Shown piece after piece: positions 55,001-61,202 of a stretch of 64,000 nt of DNA. Position 1 is the stretch's first letter. The number at the start of each line of letters is the position of its first letter. Both the position numbers and the translations under genes were made by a program. The notes below the pieces were generated by a model. It was not told the DNA's origin, ran no database searches, and worked only from the letters and a program-made list of their open reading frames with translations. The stretch comes from Erythrocercus mccallii (taxonomy: Eukaryota; Chordata; Aves; Passeriformes; Dicruridae): the NCBI GenBank assembly GCA_013397435.1, contig VZRG01002000.1, positions 58,840-122,839 on the forward strand, written 5' to 3'.

Positions 55001-58000
55001 CTGTAAAACCAGCAGAAGACAGCTTCTGGTCATGTTTTGCAATTATCCATAGATTTAAGGAGAAAGCGTACAAATATCTGGTTTGTGACGATTATGTATC
55101 ATTTGTCCTATGCTAAACAGGGTTGCAGTTCTGGACAAAGTTACAGACTTCCTTCTGTTTCTGGGGAAAATCCTTGTTGCTGGTGGTGTAGGTAAGCTGG
55201 TTGGTTTTTTTCTAAACGGCATGCTCTATTTTTTGGTACCCACAAGCATGCCTGCCATATTCATATATGCTTAGTTAGCAGCTGGAGGTTCTCATTGGTC
55301 CAACTATTTAGAAATCTGTTTCTGTTTTTCTAGGATTTGCAAGGTTGAACTAAAATCTTTTTTCTTTTTTGTTTCCCCTTCCCCGCCCCAGCATCTGGTT
55401 TGCCTTGACAGTATCTTTTCCATAATTGCTTTTACAGCTCTTGCACGTGTGGTTGGTGCAAGGACTTCTGCAGCCACAGCACCATAGTTGAATCAAACAA
55501 AATTCACATCCAATAAGTCAACCACAGTCAGTTCTCCTTTTGCAAGAACTGAACAAAACTTCAAATGAGATTTGCCTGGTAGACAACTGCCTACAAGATG
55601 CGGTGGTACAGGTCTGCAGGAATGGACCTGAAGTTCTGCTGTATTTGAGCCCATTATAGCTATAAGCTATAGTAAAAGAAATAGAATATTTCTAGCATCC
55701 TTATAGGATTTTCTTTGTTATCAGTAAATATCAAGTAGATTATTCATGGTTTTCTGTGACAGAAAAGTGTTTTCCTATTTTGTAAATGAAGCACTTTCAG
55801 AAATTCAGGTTGGCAATGTTCTATTGCAGTTTTTCCAAATTGTCACAGCAGTTTCAAAAAAACTGTTTTACAAATAACCGTATTTTGCATTCTGTATACT
55901 TTCAAAGTCAACTAATTAATTGTATTTTAATCAAAAGTAAAATTAGTACCAAGAGCTAATCTAAAATATTTTGTCCTCACTGTAGAATTACAATATTTAT
56001 TAATTTTGCTGTTAAATTCAGTAGTATGGTAAAACAAAACAACTCACTGAAGTCTTTCTGGGTCCATTAATATCTTTATGGTAATCGATTAATTTACATA
56101 TCTCTTGTGTTAGATAAATAGTATTGAAAAATGTATTGTTTACAAACGTTTATTGAAACTAGCCTTGGATCTGTTGTCTGTCTTATCCATTCTTTAAATC
56201 CTGGGAAATCAGAGCTAGCATGGGAATCACTAATTGCCTGTGCTTCTTGCAGGTGTTCTTGCATTCTTTTTCTTCACACAGAGAATACCAGTCTTTGCAC
56301 AGGAAGTGCCAATGCTAAATTACTACTGGGTACCATTGTTGGTAAGGCAACCATTTAATCTCCTGAATGCTTGGGGCAGCTCAAGGTGCTCAGACTACGC
56401 AGGGCATGATCTGGTAACAGGTTCTTTGGTCAGCATCTCAGGGGCATAGTATCCACCCAAGTGAGGACTGAGCTGCTGCACTCCAGTCCTTGGGATCATT
56501 CAGGCAGGAGTGGAATTGCAGTGGCTCTGAATCTTCAGAAAAATTAGGTTTCATGTCTCCTCAGACTTCCTAAACAGCGAGACACTGATGACAGTATGTC
56601 TTCTAATGGAAGGGACTTGCAATGCATCTCTTTCTCCTTTTGTGGGCCCCCCGCTTAAACTTCAGAACATCTCTAGGCTGAGCAGTTCTTGAAGGAGTTC
56701 AGAATATTCTTGGCATATATTCTCCTCGGAGGTTGAAATAGTTCCAAACTGGAACTATTTCCAGCTGGAAAACTAGAAGCTACTATGTGTTAGAATGCAG
56801 TGTCTTGAACCTGTGATCCCTGTCCACAGCAATAGTAACCTTTGGTAGAAATACAGAGCTGACATTAAATTCTTCTAAATTTGCTGAGCAGGCTAGGCTT
56901 CTGACTTGTATTAATTACTACCACAGCGGTTCCAAAAGAAATTTGGGGGTTTATTGTGATTTGTTTTTTGTAGACGGTCATCATTGGCTCCTACCTAGTT
57001 GCACACGGGTTCTTCAGCGTCTATGCAATGTGTGTCGACACGCTTTTCCTCTGCTTTTGTAAGTACTATGTTTTCTTTTAGTAATACCTGCAAGTCATGG
57101 AAAGAGGAGTAGAAAATCACCTTATCCATTCCTTGCAGAAGTCTGGTGACATACTAGCAAACTGTATGAAAAATTAGCAGCTTCTTCTTTTCATATTGGC
57201 TCTGTGATACAGTCTTCCATGCTCTAGTATTCAAATTTAATTACTTTAGGAAGTGTAAGGTAGCTTTATGGTTTATGGAAATATCTGGCTTTTGTTTTTC
57301 AGATATTCCTTAAATTTCATTGTTTGCTTCTGGATGCTTTGTGAAGAGCCCTGTACAGTACTGATTTGCTTAAGCATCTTGACAATTGTTCTCAGTTTAA
57401 CAACCTTGAACAAAGTATTATGCTGAATTACCTTAGAGATTCTGTAAAATACCACTTGAAACTAACTGTCCCTTGGACTCCCATGGCAAACAATCATGGG
57501 CCCTATCAAAGATTGTTCAGGCTGTCCAGTTAGAGAGTACTAAAATCACAAAAGAAATCTGGTCTTGAATTAGGATATGATTATAAGAAGCAGACGTCTT
57601 TAGCATGTAGTACCTTCCATGTGCTGTATTTTTCTATAATGAAAGCCATTCTGGTAGGTACAAGTAGAAGTTAGTTACATGGTAGTAATTGTTCTTGCAA
57701 TTTGCAAATTATTTTATAATAGGAAATAGTCATAGGCTTGATCTTTCATAAATATGCACTATGGATTACTGAAGTGAGGTGAACATGGCAATACTGAATC
57801 TTTAAACACTCGCTTTAACTTCGCTTCCCTAGAAACTAGGTTAGCAGGGATTCTGAAAAACTGCATTGCCAAAGAATCACAGGTGCAAGATCAGTTAGAA
57901 AACTCAAAATTGGTATGTAGTTGAGAGCTACATACTATTTCTCTCATGTTATGAACTTTGGTTCTAAGCAAACATGAACACAGGCAGACATAGCACTAAT

Positions 58001-59075
58001 AATGCTCAAAAAAATAAGCTAAACCACAAATAAATAAATATATTACTGTTACTTATTTATTTTGTTATTTAGAATGAAATGGATTATAGCAAGTTTGTTG
58101 GTGCACTCAAAAACTAAAAGATATTCTTTTTAGTTTATTCCAGAGTTTATTCCAATGGTATATATTGCCACGGAGCTATATTAAGATTTGCCTCCTCTAG
58201 CTTTTTTGGACATTCCTTACAACTCAGACTCCCATTTTGGCTCTGCAGATCCAGCTGTCTGCCGCTGCAGGGTTGCAGTCGCAATGACTGTGCTTCAGTG
58301 ACACTCCCTCCCCATTGCCCGTTGGTGTGTAATTGTTCACTGGTCTGTCACTGCTGCATGGCACCAACTGGGCTGAACCCTGACTAGTGATTTAGTCATG
58401 ACATTCTGTAGGATAAAAAGTAATGTCTGCCTTGTTTTAAATTCATATTCTGTTCTGCTTCCCATGCTCCCATTAATTAATTAACAATAGATCAGATAGA
58501 ATATTATTAATTCACGGCAGCAAGTTTTCAAATGAACTTTATCTTAGGCAGTGAAAAATGGTCCAGTTTTATAAAGTTCTCAGCTCCATGGCTGTCTTTG
58601 TGACACATTTTCTAAAAAGAGATTTCCAAAATGCTAGGCTTCACTGGAGGAATGAGAGTTTGTGAAAGTTTCCACCTATACTGCCAAACGGAAGATCTGG
58701 AGAATAAAAAGGATATATTGCTATCATTTAAAAATGGCAAGATGTTAATGTCTCTGCATCATGTAAAGCCTCTTGTGGTCTAAGAAAATAGAGATTTTAT
58801 AGTGTCCTTAATCAACTTAATAATAAAAGCTAAATGACCTTGATTGAGTTTCTTTTAATGTTGGGTCTTTTGCTCTCTCCTTGTTTCAATTCTGTTTGTG
58901 TCTCTGTGTGTGTGGTTGTACCGCTGCTTCCTTTTTTGACTGGTTTTGCTGTGTAAATTCAGGTGAAGACCTGGAAAGAAATGATGGATCTACAGCAAAA
59001 CCCTACTTCATGTCAGCTAGCCTCCACCGAATTCTAGGGAAGAAGAAACTAAGCCCTAAGAAGTCAGTGGGATAA
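19797..59075 (+). CDS. SLC44A5: SLC44-family choline transporter-like protein, probably CTL5 (whole gene, 22 coding exons)
   Basis: Spliced CDS: 19797-19833, 24128-24176, 25608-25681, 27524-27608, 31946-32030, 34439-34567, 35336-35396, 36995-37118, 37918-38001, 40541-40653, 41068-41199, 44395-44494, 47250-47342, 48215-48302, 50303-50565, 51632-51726, 52114-52217, 53206-53279, 55121-55191, 56253-56341, 56974-57058, 58963-59075. The sum is 2148 nt, or 715 residues plus TAA; all introns are GT-AG and in phase. The family consists of plasma-membrane and organelle proteins with about ten helices, linked to choline or related organic-cation transport. Visible in order: short cytosolic N-terminus; TM1 (about 33-54); extracellular loop (55-236) with many Cys and sequons N83, N193, N206; helices at about 240-260, 263-282, 323-342 and 362-389; second loop with sequons N404, N412, N421, N424; helices from about 448 on; Cys-rich CCLKCCFWCLEKF segment (549-561); C-terminal helices; cytosolic tail. 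CEDLERNDGST, NENKTILFYF and LQCPTTQ favour SLC44A5, while YYGKHG resembles SLC44A2. Family is near certain; paralogue about 80%. Confidence 0.93.
19834..23535 (+). other. SLC44A5: Intron 1 (5' part)
   Basis: AT-rich intron. Small hairpin TTTATCAAAA/TTTTGATAAA near 21610-21635 and short tandem duplications near 22578-22700 (TTACATACAG, CAATATACATT). No exon-like content seen. Confidence 0.6.
23536..23716 (+). mobile_element. CR1 LINE 3' end (intron 1)
   Basis: Contains GTGTTCAAGGCCAGGTTGGA, GAGCAACCTGGTCTAG, TTTAAGGTCCCTTGCAACCC and the terminal ACATTCTATGATTTT typical of CR1. Confidence 0.88.
24128..24176 (+). CDS. SLC44A5: SLC44A5-like coding exon 2
   Basis: Residues 13-29, including EPRKFDPKFRGPIHNR, the conserved cytosolic segment just before TM1 in SLC44A2/4/5. 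The acceptor is TTTTAAATGCAG and the donor GTAAAT. The exon enters in phase 1 and leaves in phase 2. Confidence 0.94.
24568..24640 (-). mobile_element. CR1 LINE 3'-terminal scrap (intron 2)
   Basis: ATCATAGAATCATTAAGGTT, then CAAGATCATCAAGTCCAA: reverse complement of a CR1 3' end. Only about 70 bases remain. Confidence 0.75.
25608..25681 (+). CDS. SLC44A5: SLC44A5-like coding exon 3 (TM1)
   Basis: Residues 30-54, HCTDIICCVIF through GYIALGVV: the family's CTD signature followed by the first transmembrane helix. The acceptor is a pyrimidine-rich CTTGCCTCTAG and the donor a consensus GTAAGT. Confidence 0.95.
25846..26558 (-). mobile_element. CR1 LINE fragment (intron 3, antisense)
   Basis: Starts with TTCACAGAATCACAG (complement of the CR1 3' end) and continues through AGGCTGAACAGCCCCAGCTG and CAGGACTGAGCAGAGGGGCA. 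The open frame at 25805-26179 is part of it. It is very similar in kind to the element at 49.2-49.7 kb. Confidence 0.88.
26690..27303 (+). mobile_element. CR1 LINE fragment (intron 3, sense)
   Basis: AGGATGCTGG-like 5' part decayed, then CTGGAGCGAGTCCAGAGAAG-type text near 26948, CTGGAGAGGGACTCTGCACA, AGGAAGAAATTCTTC and CCATCCCTGGGAGTGTTCAA. It ends just short of the usual 3' terminus. Forms an inverted pair with the CR1 at 25846-26558. Confidence 0.85.
27524..27608 (+). CDS. SLC44A5: SLC44A5-like coding exon 4 (start of extracellular loop 1)
   Basis: Residues 54-82, with AWVHGDPRKVIYPTDSYG and FCGQRDTLNE. The WxHGDPR and YPTDS..FCGQ motifs are diagnostic of the SLC44A2/A5 subgroup. The acceptor is TTTTGCAG and the donor GTGAGT; E82 is split between exons. 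Confidence 0.95.
28127..28154. repeat. Perfect short hairpin (intron 4)
   Basis: 13-base arms GGTAAATAGAGCC-type (28127-28139 against 28142-28154) separated by two bases; arms continue imperfectly outward to TTACCTC. Confidence 0.85.
28438..28525. repeat. (CTTT)n microsatellite (intron 4)
   Basis: About 85 bases of near-perfect TTTC repeats, one short unit near the 3' end. Confidence 0.96.
28555..28880 (+). mobile_element. Possible LTR fragment next to a CTTT microsatellite (intron 4)
   Basis: Has a CTATATAAGG TATA-like box (about 28762-28771), followed by a segment with CTTCCCTGCCTCCGACGCAT and ATTGCGACTGGTTTC resembling an R/U5 end. No clear AATAAA and no repeated flanks. LTR identity is a guess from layout. 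Confidence 0.35.
29799..29969 (-). other. Unidentified exon-like open segment, minus strand, within intron 4
   Basis: Read on the minus strand from about 29969, an AG follows TGCTCTG, then an open frame runs NAKQVQRDFTSSEITQQLMD, then RLQQDLKRSNRDFHDDTRIY, then LTAWYSLEFKWVSAQA, ending at a consensus-like donor GTGAGT near 29798. Composition is protein-like and non-repetitive. No family recognised. The acceptor lacks a strong pyrimidine tract, so this may be a fossil exon or chance. Confidence 0.25.
30646..31130 (-). mobile_element. CR1 LINE fragment (intron 4, antisense)
   Basis: ATCACAGAAGCATGG, GAGTTGGAAGGGATCTTAAA, CCTTGAACACTTCCAGGGAT, AGAATTTCTTCCCAATATCC and TTCTCCAGGCTGAACAATCC are complements of standard CR1 3' text. 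Confidence 0.88.
31946..32030 (+). CDS. SLC44A5: SLC44A5-like coding exon 5 (loop 1)
   Basis: Residues 82-110, including NKTILFYFNILKCASP and LQCPTTQ. N83-K-T is a possible N-glycosylation site. NENKTILFYF and LQCPTTQ match SLC44A5 better than SLC44A2, as I recall those sequences. The acceptor is TTCCATAG and the donor GTGAGT; the exon ends in phase 0. Confidence 0.95.
32031..34438 (+). other. SLC44A5: Intron 5
   Basis: 2.4 kb, AT-rich; only the CTAAAT repeat stands out. Open frames at 32712-33089 and 33434-33775 look non-coding. Confidence 0.65.
33674..33704. repeat. (CTAAAT)n hexamer repeat (intron 5)
   Basis: Five copies of CTAAAT in tandem. Confidence 0.92.
34439..34567 (+). CDS. SLC44A5: SLC44A5-like coding exon 6 (loop 1)
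   Basis: Residues 111-153, starting LCVSKCPDRFATYIDVQ and ending QFCKPGFNNPRK. The CVxKCPxxF pattern and later Cys144 belong to the cysteine-containing first extracellular loop. The acceptor follows a long pyrimidine tract (TTTTCTTGCAG) and the donor is GTGTGT. Confidence 0.95.
35336..35396 (+). CDS. SLC44A5: SLC44A5-like coding exon 7 (loop 1)
   Basis: Residues 154-174, SVAQVLRDEDCPSMIIPSRP. The DxDCP..IPS-P pattern is conserved in SLC44A2/A5. The acceptor is CCCCTTTTTAG and the donor GTGAGT; the exon ends one base into F174. Confidence 0.94.
35397..36994 (+). other. SLC44A5: Intron 7
   Basis: 1.6 kb without recognisable repeats or coding sequence. Confidence 0.65.
36995..37118 (+). CDS. 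SLC44A5: SLC44A5-like coding exon 8 (loop 1)
   Basis: Residues 174-214, beginning FLKRCFPDFSTKNGVLTV and ending LREAA. It carries two sequons, N193-Q-T and N206-V-T, and the conserved RCFPDFSTKNG block. The acceptor is TATTTTGAATAG and the donor GTAGGT. Confidence 0.93.
37918..38001 (+). CDS. SLC44A5: SLC44A5-like coding exon 9 (end of loop 1 into TM2)
   Basis: Residues 215-243, NGINNVLDARSVGMKIFEDY then AISWYWIL, the family's conserved lead-in to the second helix. The acceptor is TTTTCTTTTCTCAG and the donor GTAAGG. Confidence 0.95.
38002..40540 (+). other. SLC44A5: Intron 9
   Basis: 2.5 kb, AT-rich, with a TATCATATAATA-rich patch at about 39850-39890. Nothing else recognised. Confidence 0.65.
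40541..40653 (+). CDS. SLC44A5: SLC44A5-like coding exon 10 (TM2-TM3)
   Basis: Residues 243-281, two hydrophobic segments: GLFIAMMLSLLFLVLLRF and VLFWIFIFGVIGIIGY. LLRF..G between them is a short, family-conserved turn. The acceptor is CTTCACTTTCTAG and the donor GTAGGT. Confidence 0.96.
41068..41199 (+). CDS. SLC44A5: SLC44A5-like coding exon 11 (cytosolic loop)
   Basis: Residues 281-325, including GIWHCYWEYDHLKGIPGSD and YDIGFQTDFKVYLQLRQTW. GFQTDF-VYL-LRQTWLAF is strongly conserved with SLC44A2. The acceptor is TTTTTTAAAAG and the donor GTAAGT. Confidence 0.95.
41622..41978 (-). mobile_element. CR1 LINE fragment (intron 11, antisense)
   Basis: TTAGAATCATAAAATATGCT, GAGTTGGAAGGGGCCCATCA, CAAGTCCAGCTCCTGGCCCT and GAACCTTTTCCTGATCTCCC are complements of CR1. 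The ORFs at 41564-42005 arise from it. Confidence 0.85.
42060..42485 (+). mobile_element. Solo LTR, TGTGCTGGTTTT type, in intron 11
   Basis: Begins TGTGCTGGTTTTG, the start of a very common bird LTR family. It has a polyadenylation segment AATAAACCTGTCTT, then TTTGAGCCTGCTTTGCTTTT and TCTCCTAATCCTATCTCACA, and ends about ACTACACA. No matching target-site duplication was seen and no internal genes. Same strand as the host gene. Confidence 0.65.
42486..44394 (+). other. SLC44A5: Intron 11, 3' part
   Basis: No named repeat or coding segment. An open frame from 44253 runs into exon 12 but the upstream part is intronic (clear acceptor TTACAG at 44391). Confidence 0.6.
44395..44494 (+). CDS. SLC44A5: SLC44A5-like coding exon 12 (TM4 and RIRIAIALLKE signature)
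   Basis: Residues 325-358: helix IILCGVEVIIILMLIFL followed by RNRIRIAIALLKEGSR, one of the most conserved SLC44 segments. The acceptor is GCTTATTTACAG and the donor GTATGT. Confidence 0.96.
44495..47249 (+). other. SLC44A5: Intron 12
   Basis: 2.75 kb with the T/G tract at 45213. No coding content recognised on either strand. Confidence 0.6.
45213..45270. repeat. T/G-rich low-complexity tract (intron 12)
   Basis: TTTTGTTTGTTTGGTTGGGT followed by T runs and GGGG; same style as 6076-6238. Confidence 0.85.
47250..47342 (+). CDS. SLC44A5: SLC44A5-like coding exon 13 (TM5)
   Basis: Residues 358-389, AIGYIMSTLFYPIVTFLLI then CISYWAVTAV. The acceptor is TTTCTTTTCTAG. The donor is GTATCC, which lacks G at +5. 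It is the only choice that keeps frame into FLATSGEPVYK of the next exon, although a GTGTAT donor two bases upstream exists out of frame. Confidence 0.93.
48215..48302 (+). CDS. SLC44A5: SLC44A5-like coding exon 14 (second extracellular loop)
   Basis: Residues 389-418, FLATSGEPVYKVMANQ then TLCKYANLTCDPE. Two sequons, N404-Q-T and N412-L-T, and paired Cys408/Cys415. The acceptor is ATTTCATTCAG and the donor GTAAGT; phase 0 at exit. Confidence 0.94.
48425..48798 (+). mobile_element. Solo LTR of an endogenous retrovirus (copy 2), in intron 14
   Basis: Second copy of the element at about 9.1-9.4 kb, same orientation. It has AATAAA in TGTAAATAAAGCC, then TGGAGTCAAGCTCTTC and an end at GTCCAACAGCGACA. 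The two copies differ by many substitutions and small indels, so they are independent old insertions rather than the two LTRs of one provirus; they are also about 39 kb apart. Confidence 0.62.
49160..49662 (+). mobile_element. CR1 LINE fragment, 3' truncated (intron 14)
   Basis: GGACCTGGGGGTCCTGGTGG, ACAACAAACTGTCCCTGAGC, CTCATCAGGACAAGAGGAAC and GGCTGTTCAGCCTGGAGACG; ends at GATGCATTAAACTTC without the CR1 terminus. Closely related to the antisense CR1 at 25.8-26.6 kb. Confidence 0.87.
50303..50565 (+). CDS. SLC44A5: SLC44A5-like coding exon 15 (largest exon; loop and two-helix core)
   Basis: Residues 419-506. It starts TFNTTNVTKLCPGAQC with two adjacent sequons (N421, N424) and contains FAFYGGESLYH. 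A hydrophobic helix FVFLWLVNFAIALGQC is followed by TLAGAFASYYWA and the cytosolic KPADIPLWPLFSSFGRAIR. The ALGQ-TLAGAFASYYWA block is a hallmark of the family. The acceptor is TTTCTATTTAG and the donor GTAAGA. Confidence 0.97.
50686..51248 (-). mobile_element. Solo LTR, TGTGCTGG type, antisense in intron 15
   Basis: The right edge (51241-51248) is CCAGCACA, the complement of TGTGCTGG. Inside are stretches known from this abundant avian LTR family: GGCATCAGCTATCCTGGCCA, CCCCTCCCAGCTTCT, CATGGGTGTGTTATCA and AAAATCCAAAACATAG. The left part (50690-50800) corresponds to the U5 end. The ORFs here are by-products of the element. Confidence 0.68.
51632..51726 (+). CDS. SLC44A5: SLC44A5-like coding exon 16
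   Basis: Residues 506-538, YHTGSLAFGALILAIVQ, a helix, then RVILEYLDHKLK. Nearly invariant across SLC44A2/A4/A5. The acceptor is TTTGTTTTTAG and the donor GTGAGA. Confidence 0.97.
51844..51866. repeat. (AAAT)n microsatellite (intron 16)
   Basis: Tandem AAAT units between exons 16 and 17. Confidence 0.92.
51968..52004. repeat. (GA)n microsatellite (intron 16)
   Basis: About 37 bases of GA dinucleotides, roughly 110 bases upstream of the exon 17 acceptor. Confidence 0.95.
52114..52217 (+). CDS. SLC44A5: SLC44A5-like coding exon 17 (Cys-rich segment)
   Basis: Residues 538-572, TQNSFTRFLLCCLKCCFWCL then EKFLKFINRNAYIM. Five cysteines in nine residues, as in other SLC44 proteins, are plausible cytosolic acylation sites (inference). 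The acceptor is TGCTCTTTTCAG and the donor GTATGT. Confidence 0.97.
53206..53279 (+). CDS. SLC44A5: SLC44A5-like coding exon 18
   Basis: Residues 573-597, IAIYGKNFCTSAREAFF then LLMRNVV. The IAIYG-NFC-SA--AF motif is conserved in all SLC44 members. The acceptor is TATTATTTGCAG and the donor GTAAGG. Confidence 0.97.
53280..55120 (+). other. SLC44A5: Intron 18
   Basis: 1.84 kb, no recognisable repeat or exon. Confidence 0.65.
55121..55191 (+). CDS. SLC44A5: SLC44A5-like coding exon 19
   Basis: Residues 597-621, RVAVLDKVTDFLLFLGKILV then AGGV: the D-VTDFLLFLGK helix of the family. The acceptor is TATGCTAAACAG, with a weak pyrimidine tract, and the donor is GTAAGC. Confidence 0.96.
56253..56341 (+). 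CDS. SLC44A5: SLC44A5-like coding exon 20
   Basis: Residues 621-650, GVLAFFFFTQRIPVFAQ, then LNYYWVPLL. The FFFF(T)-RIP and LNYYW(V/L)P motifs are conserved in SLC44A2/A4/A5. The acceptor is TGCTTCTTGCAG and the donor GTAAGG. Confidence 0.96.
56974..57058 (+). CDS. SLC44A5: SLC44A5-like coding exon 21 (last helix)
   Basis: Residues 651-679, TVIIGSYLVAHGFFSVYAMC then VDTLFLCF: the final transmembrane helix and the VDTLFLCF exit motif. The acceptor is TTGTTTTTTGTAG and the donor GTAAGT. Confidence 0.97.
57059..58962 (+). other. SLC44A5: Intron 21
   Basis: 1.9 kb before the terminal coding exon; slightly GC-richer patch at 58240-58390, otherwise AT-rich. An extra cassette exon here would alter the cytosolic tail, but I see none with good sites. 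Confidence 0.6.
58963..59075 (+). CDS. SLC44A5: SLC44A5-like terminal coding exon 22
   Basis: Residues 679-715, CEDLERNDGSTAKPYFMS, then LHRILGKKKLSPKKSVG and TAA at 59073-59075. The Cys before EDLERNDGST points to SLC44A5 rather than SLC44A2/A4, which have Leu there as I recall. The lysine-rich cytosolic tail differs most between paralogues. The acceptor is GTGTAAATTCAG. Confidence 0.96.
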
Positions 59076-61153
59076 TGAGCGCTAAACCTCAACATCAAAA
59101 AGTGTCACTTTTAAGCAAAACATGTATAAAGTAGGCAAAAGTAAAAACTGTAAATGATGCTTCTGGTTAATGGGTGATTCTTTTTTCCTTTTGCTTATAT
59201 ATAAAAGAAGAGCAACATTGGTAACCTTCAACTAGTTTAAATGCTTAAACTAACAGCTGTGAAAACAAGGCCACATTTTAGTTTATAGAGTGCCTATGAA
59301 AAGGAAAATGTAAATTTGAAACTTTTATAAATGTATAATGATGTTTTAATAACTTTTGTAATACAAGTTGCTGCCTTAGATGACAGCAGTTTTGATAACA
59401 TTTCTTCTTATAAGTGTATATTTGTAAAAGAAATTCAGGCAATTTTTTGAAAGCACTAACATATAACCTAATTAGCCATAAAAAAGATAGTTTGAGACTC
59501 TAGTTAACGAGATGGTACTAAATTTGTAAATATGGTGCTATGATTGTATTTTTTTGTACAAGCTGGTTCACAGCTATTTAAACTGTGATTATACATGCAT
59601 TAATGATTCCCTACACTGAAAAATGTAGTGATATTTTAATCACATCCACAACTGCATCTTTTAAGACATGATGGTACCCTGCAGGTCCCAAAGAAGGTAG
59701 TCAGAAAAGACTTTAGTTGCTACTGCTTAAAGTGAAGTTTTCTGGGAGTTGTGCTTAAAAGATGATATAACTGAGAGAAGGTCCCACTGCAGCTGAAGTG
59801 ATTTGTGGTTCACACAAATGAGGTTCCATCTGGTACAAGATGGTGAATGTATAATTTTTAAGCTGATGACTAAAAGAGATGCACATGTGTTAATATCCCC
59901 CTATCCCTGACAAGCCTCTGATTGTGTTCTGTGTTACAAGGAAGTTGAGCTTCACTGAAGTGAAAACTAAATGCAGTCTTTTTTTTAATTGAAAGAAAGT
60001 CTTTGCTCTGTGTGTGTGCACAAGGAGTTCCATTGCCTCTGCCTAGCTTAGAAGGGCTCCTTCCAACCCATTGGAATGATTGTGTGAGTGTAGAGGGCCA
60101 AGGCTGCACTCCCTGCAGGTCTCTGTGCTTTCAGTGGCTCACACAGTAAGCTACTACGACACTGAATTCAAGTCTTCTTGTGGTACAGGATGAATGATTC
60201 AACTACTGAGAGACGCTCTGAAAGATTTAGTTTGCTTTTTGATTCTTAAATTTGCGCAGTCATTAGTACAAGGTCATTAATACACCTATTGGTAGAAAGC
60301 ACATTAACATTTGTTGTGGTTTATGACCCTCCTAGTAATGGAATTGTCACTGCCATTAAGTAACAGCTCTGCTGATGGAAAGTCTTAACACTAAAGAGTT
60401 TCTCAAGTCTGTTACTGCCAAGACTGAGCTAAAAAGATTTTAATTTAATAGTCTCCTGGAGGAGCCAAGAACCCAGCCATACTGAGGCCTGCCCCTAGTT
60501 TTCACGGATTCCAGTGTACTGAAGAAGTTATTCCAGTACTGTCCACTTTCCAGGAGTGGCATGTGCTGTACATTTGCCAGTTCTGTGACAGGGGTTTAGC
60601 ACTTAGAAATACTTTTCTAACCCTAGAAGTCCATTGGTGTCACAAAAAGAAATGCAAATTCTTTTCCAGATTATTTGAAGGCAAGTTTCTGGGGAAAATT
60701 TACTGACCTTCCGCATCCCAATGGGATTTTGCTCTCTAACTTACAGGCTCTAGTTTGTGATGACTGTGATTACTGCAAAGGCAGTAGCACTGTCCTTCTT
60801 GCTATGGATGTGGGGTCATGTTGATGCACAAGTGACCACCATCCACATGCTTAAAGTCGTGGGCATGGTAAGATCTTGAAATTCAGTGACCTGAGGTGAA
60901 GGTGGGACTGTCCTAGTAAGCTTTCGCTGTGGTCCAGTGGGTGCTGGAGCCCTTTTCCCTGAAGCAAAAATGAGGGGTTTAGTGTAGGACTCAAAGAATA
61001 TAAAATAAAGACATATGGTTTCAAATGTAGCTACTGATTATAGGCACCTTTAGATTTTGGTAACTCCTCCTGAGACACCCTAGACTAAACTTGACTTTCA
61101 GAAAGAACTAAGAATCCTTTGGGAAAAAAAAGGACTCCTGAGGGATGAAGTTT

Positions 61154-61154
<1 letters not shown>

Positions 61155-61189
<35 letters not shown>

Positions 61190-61202
61190 TCATCATCATC
61201 AT
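61155..61202. repeat. (CAT)n microsatellite in the probable 3' UTR
   Basis: CAT repeats with one CT interruption; lies in the inferred 3' UTR. Confidence 0.93.
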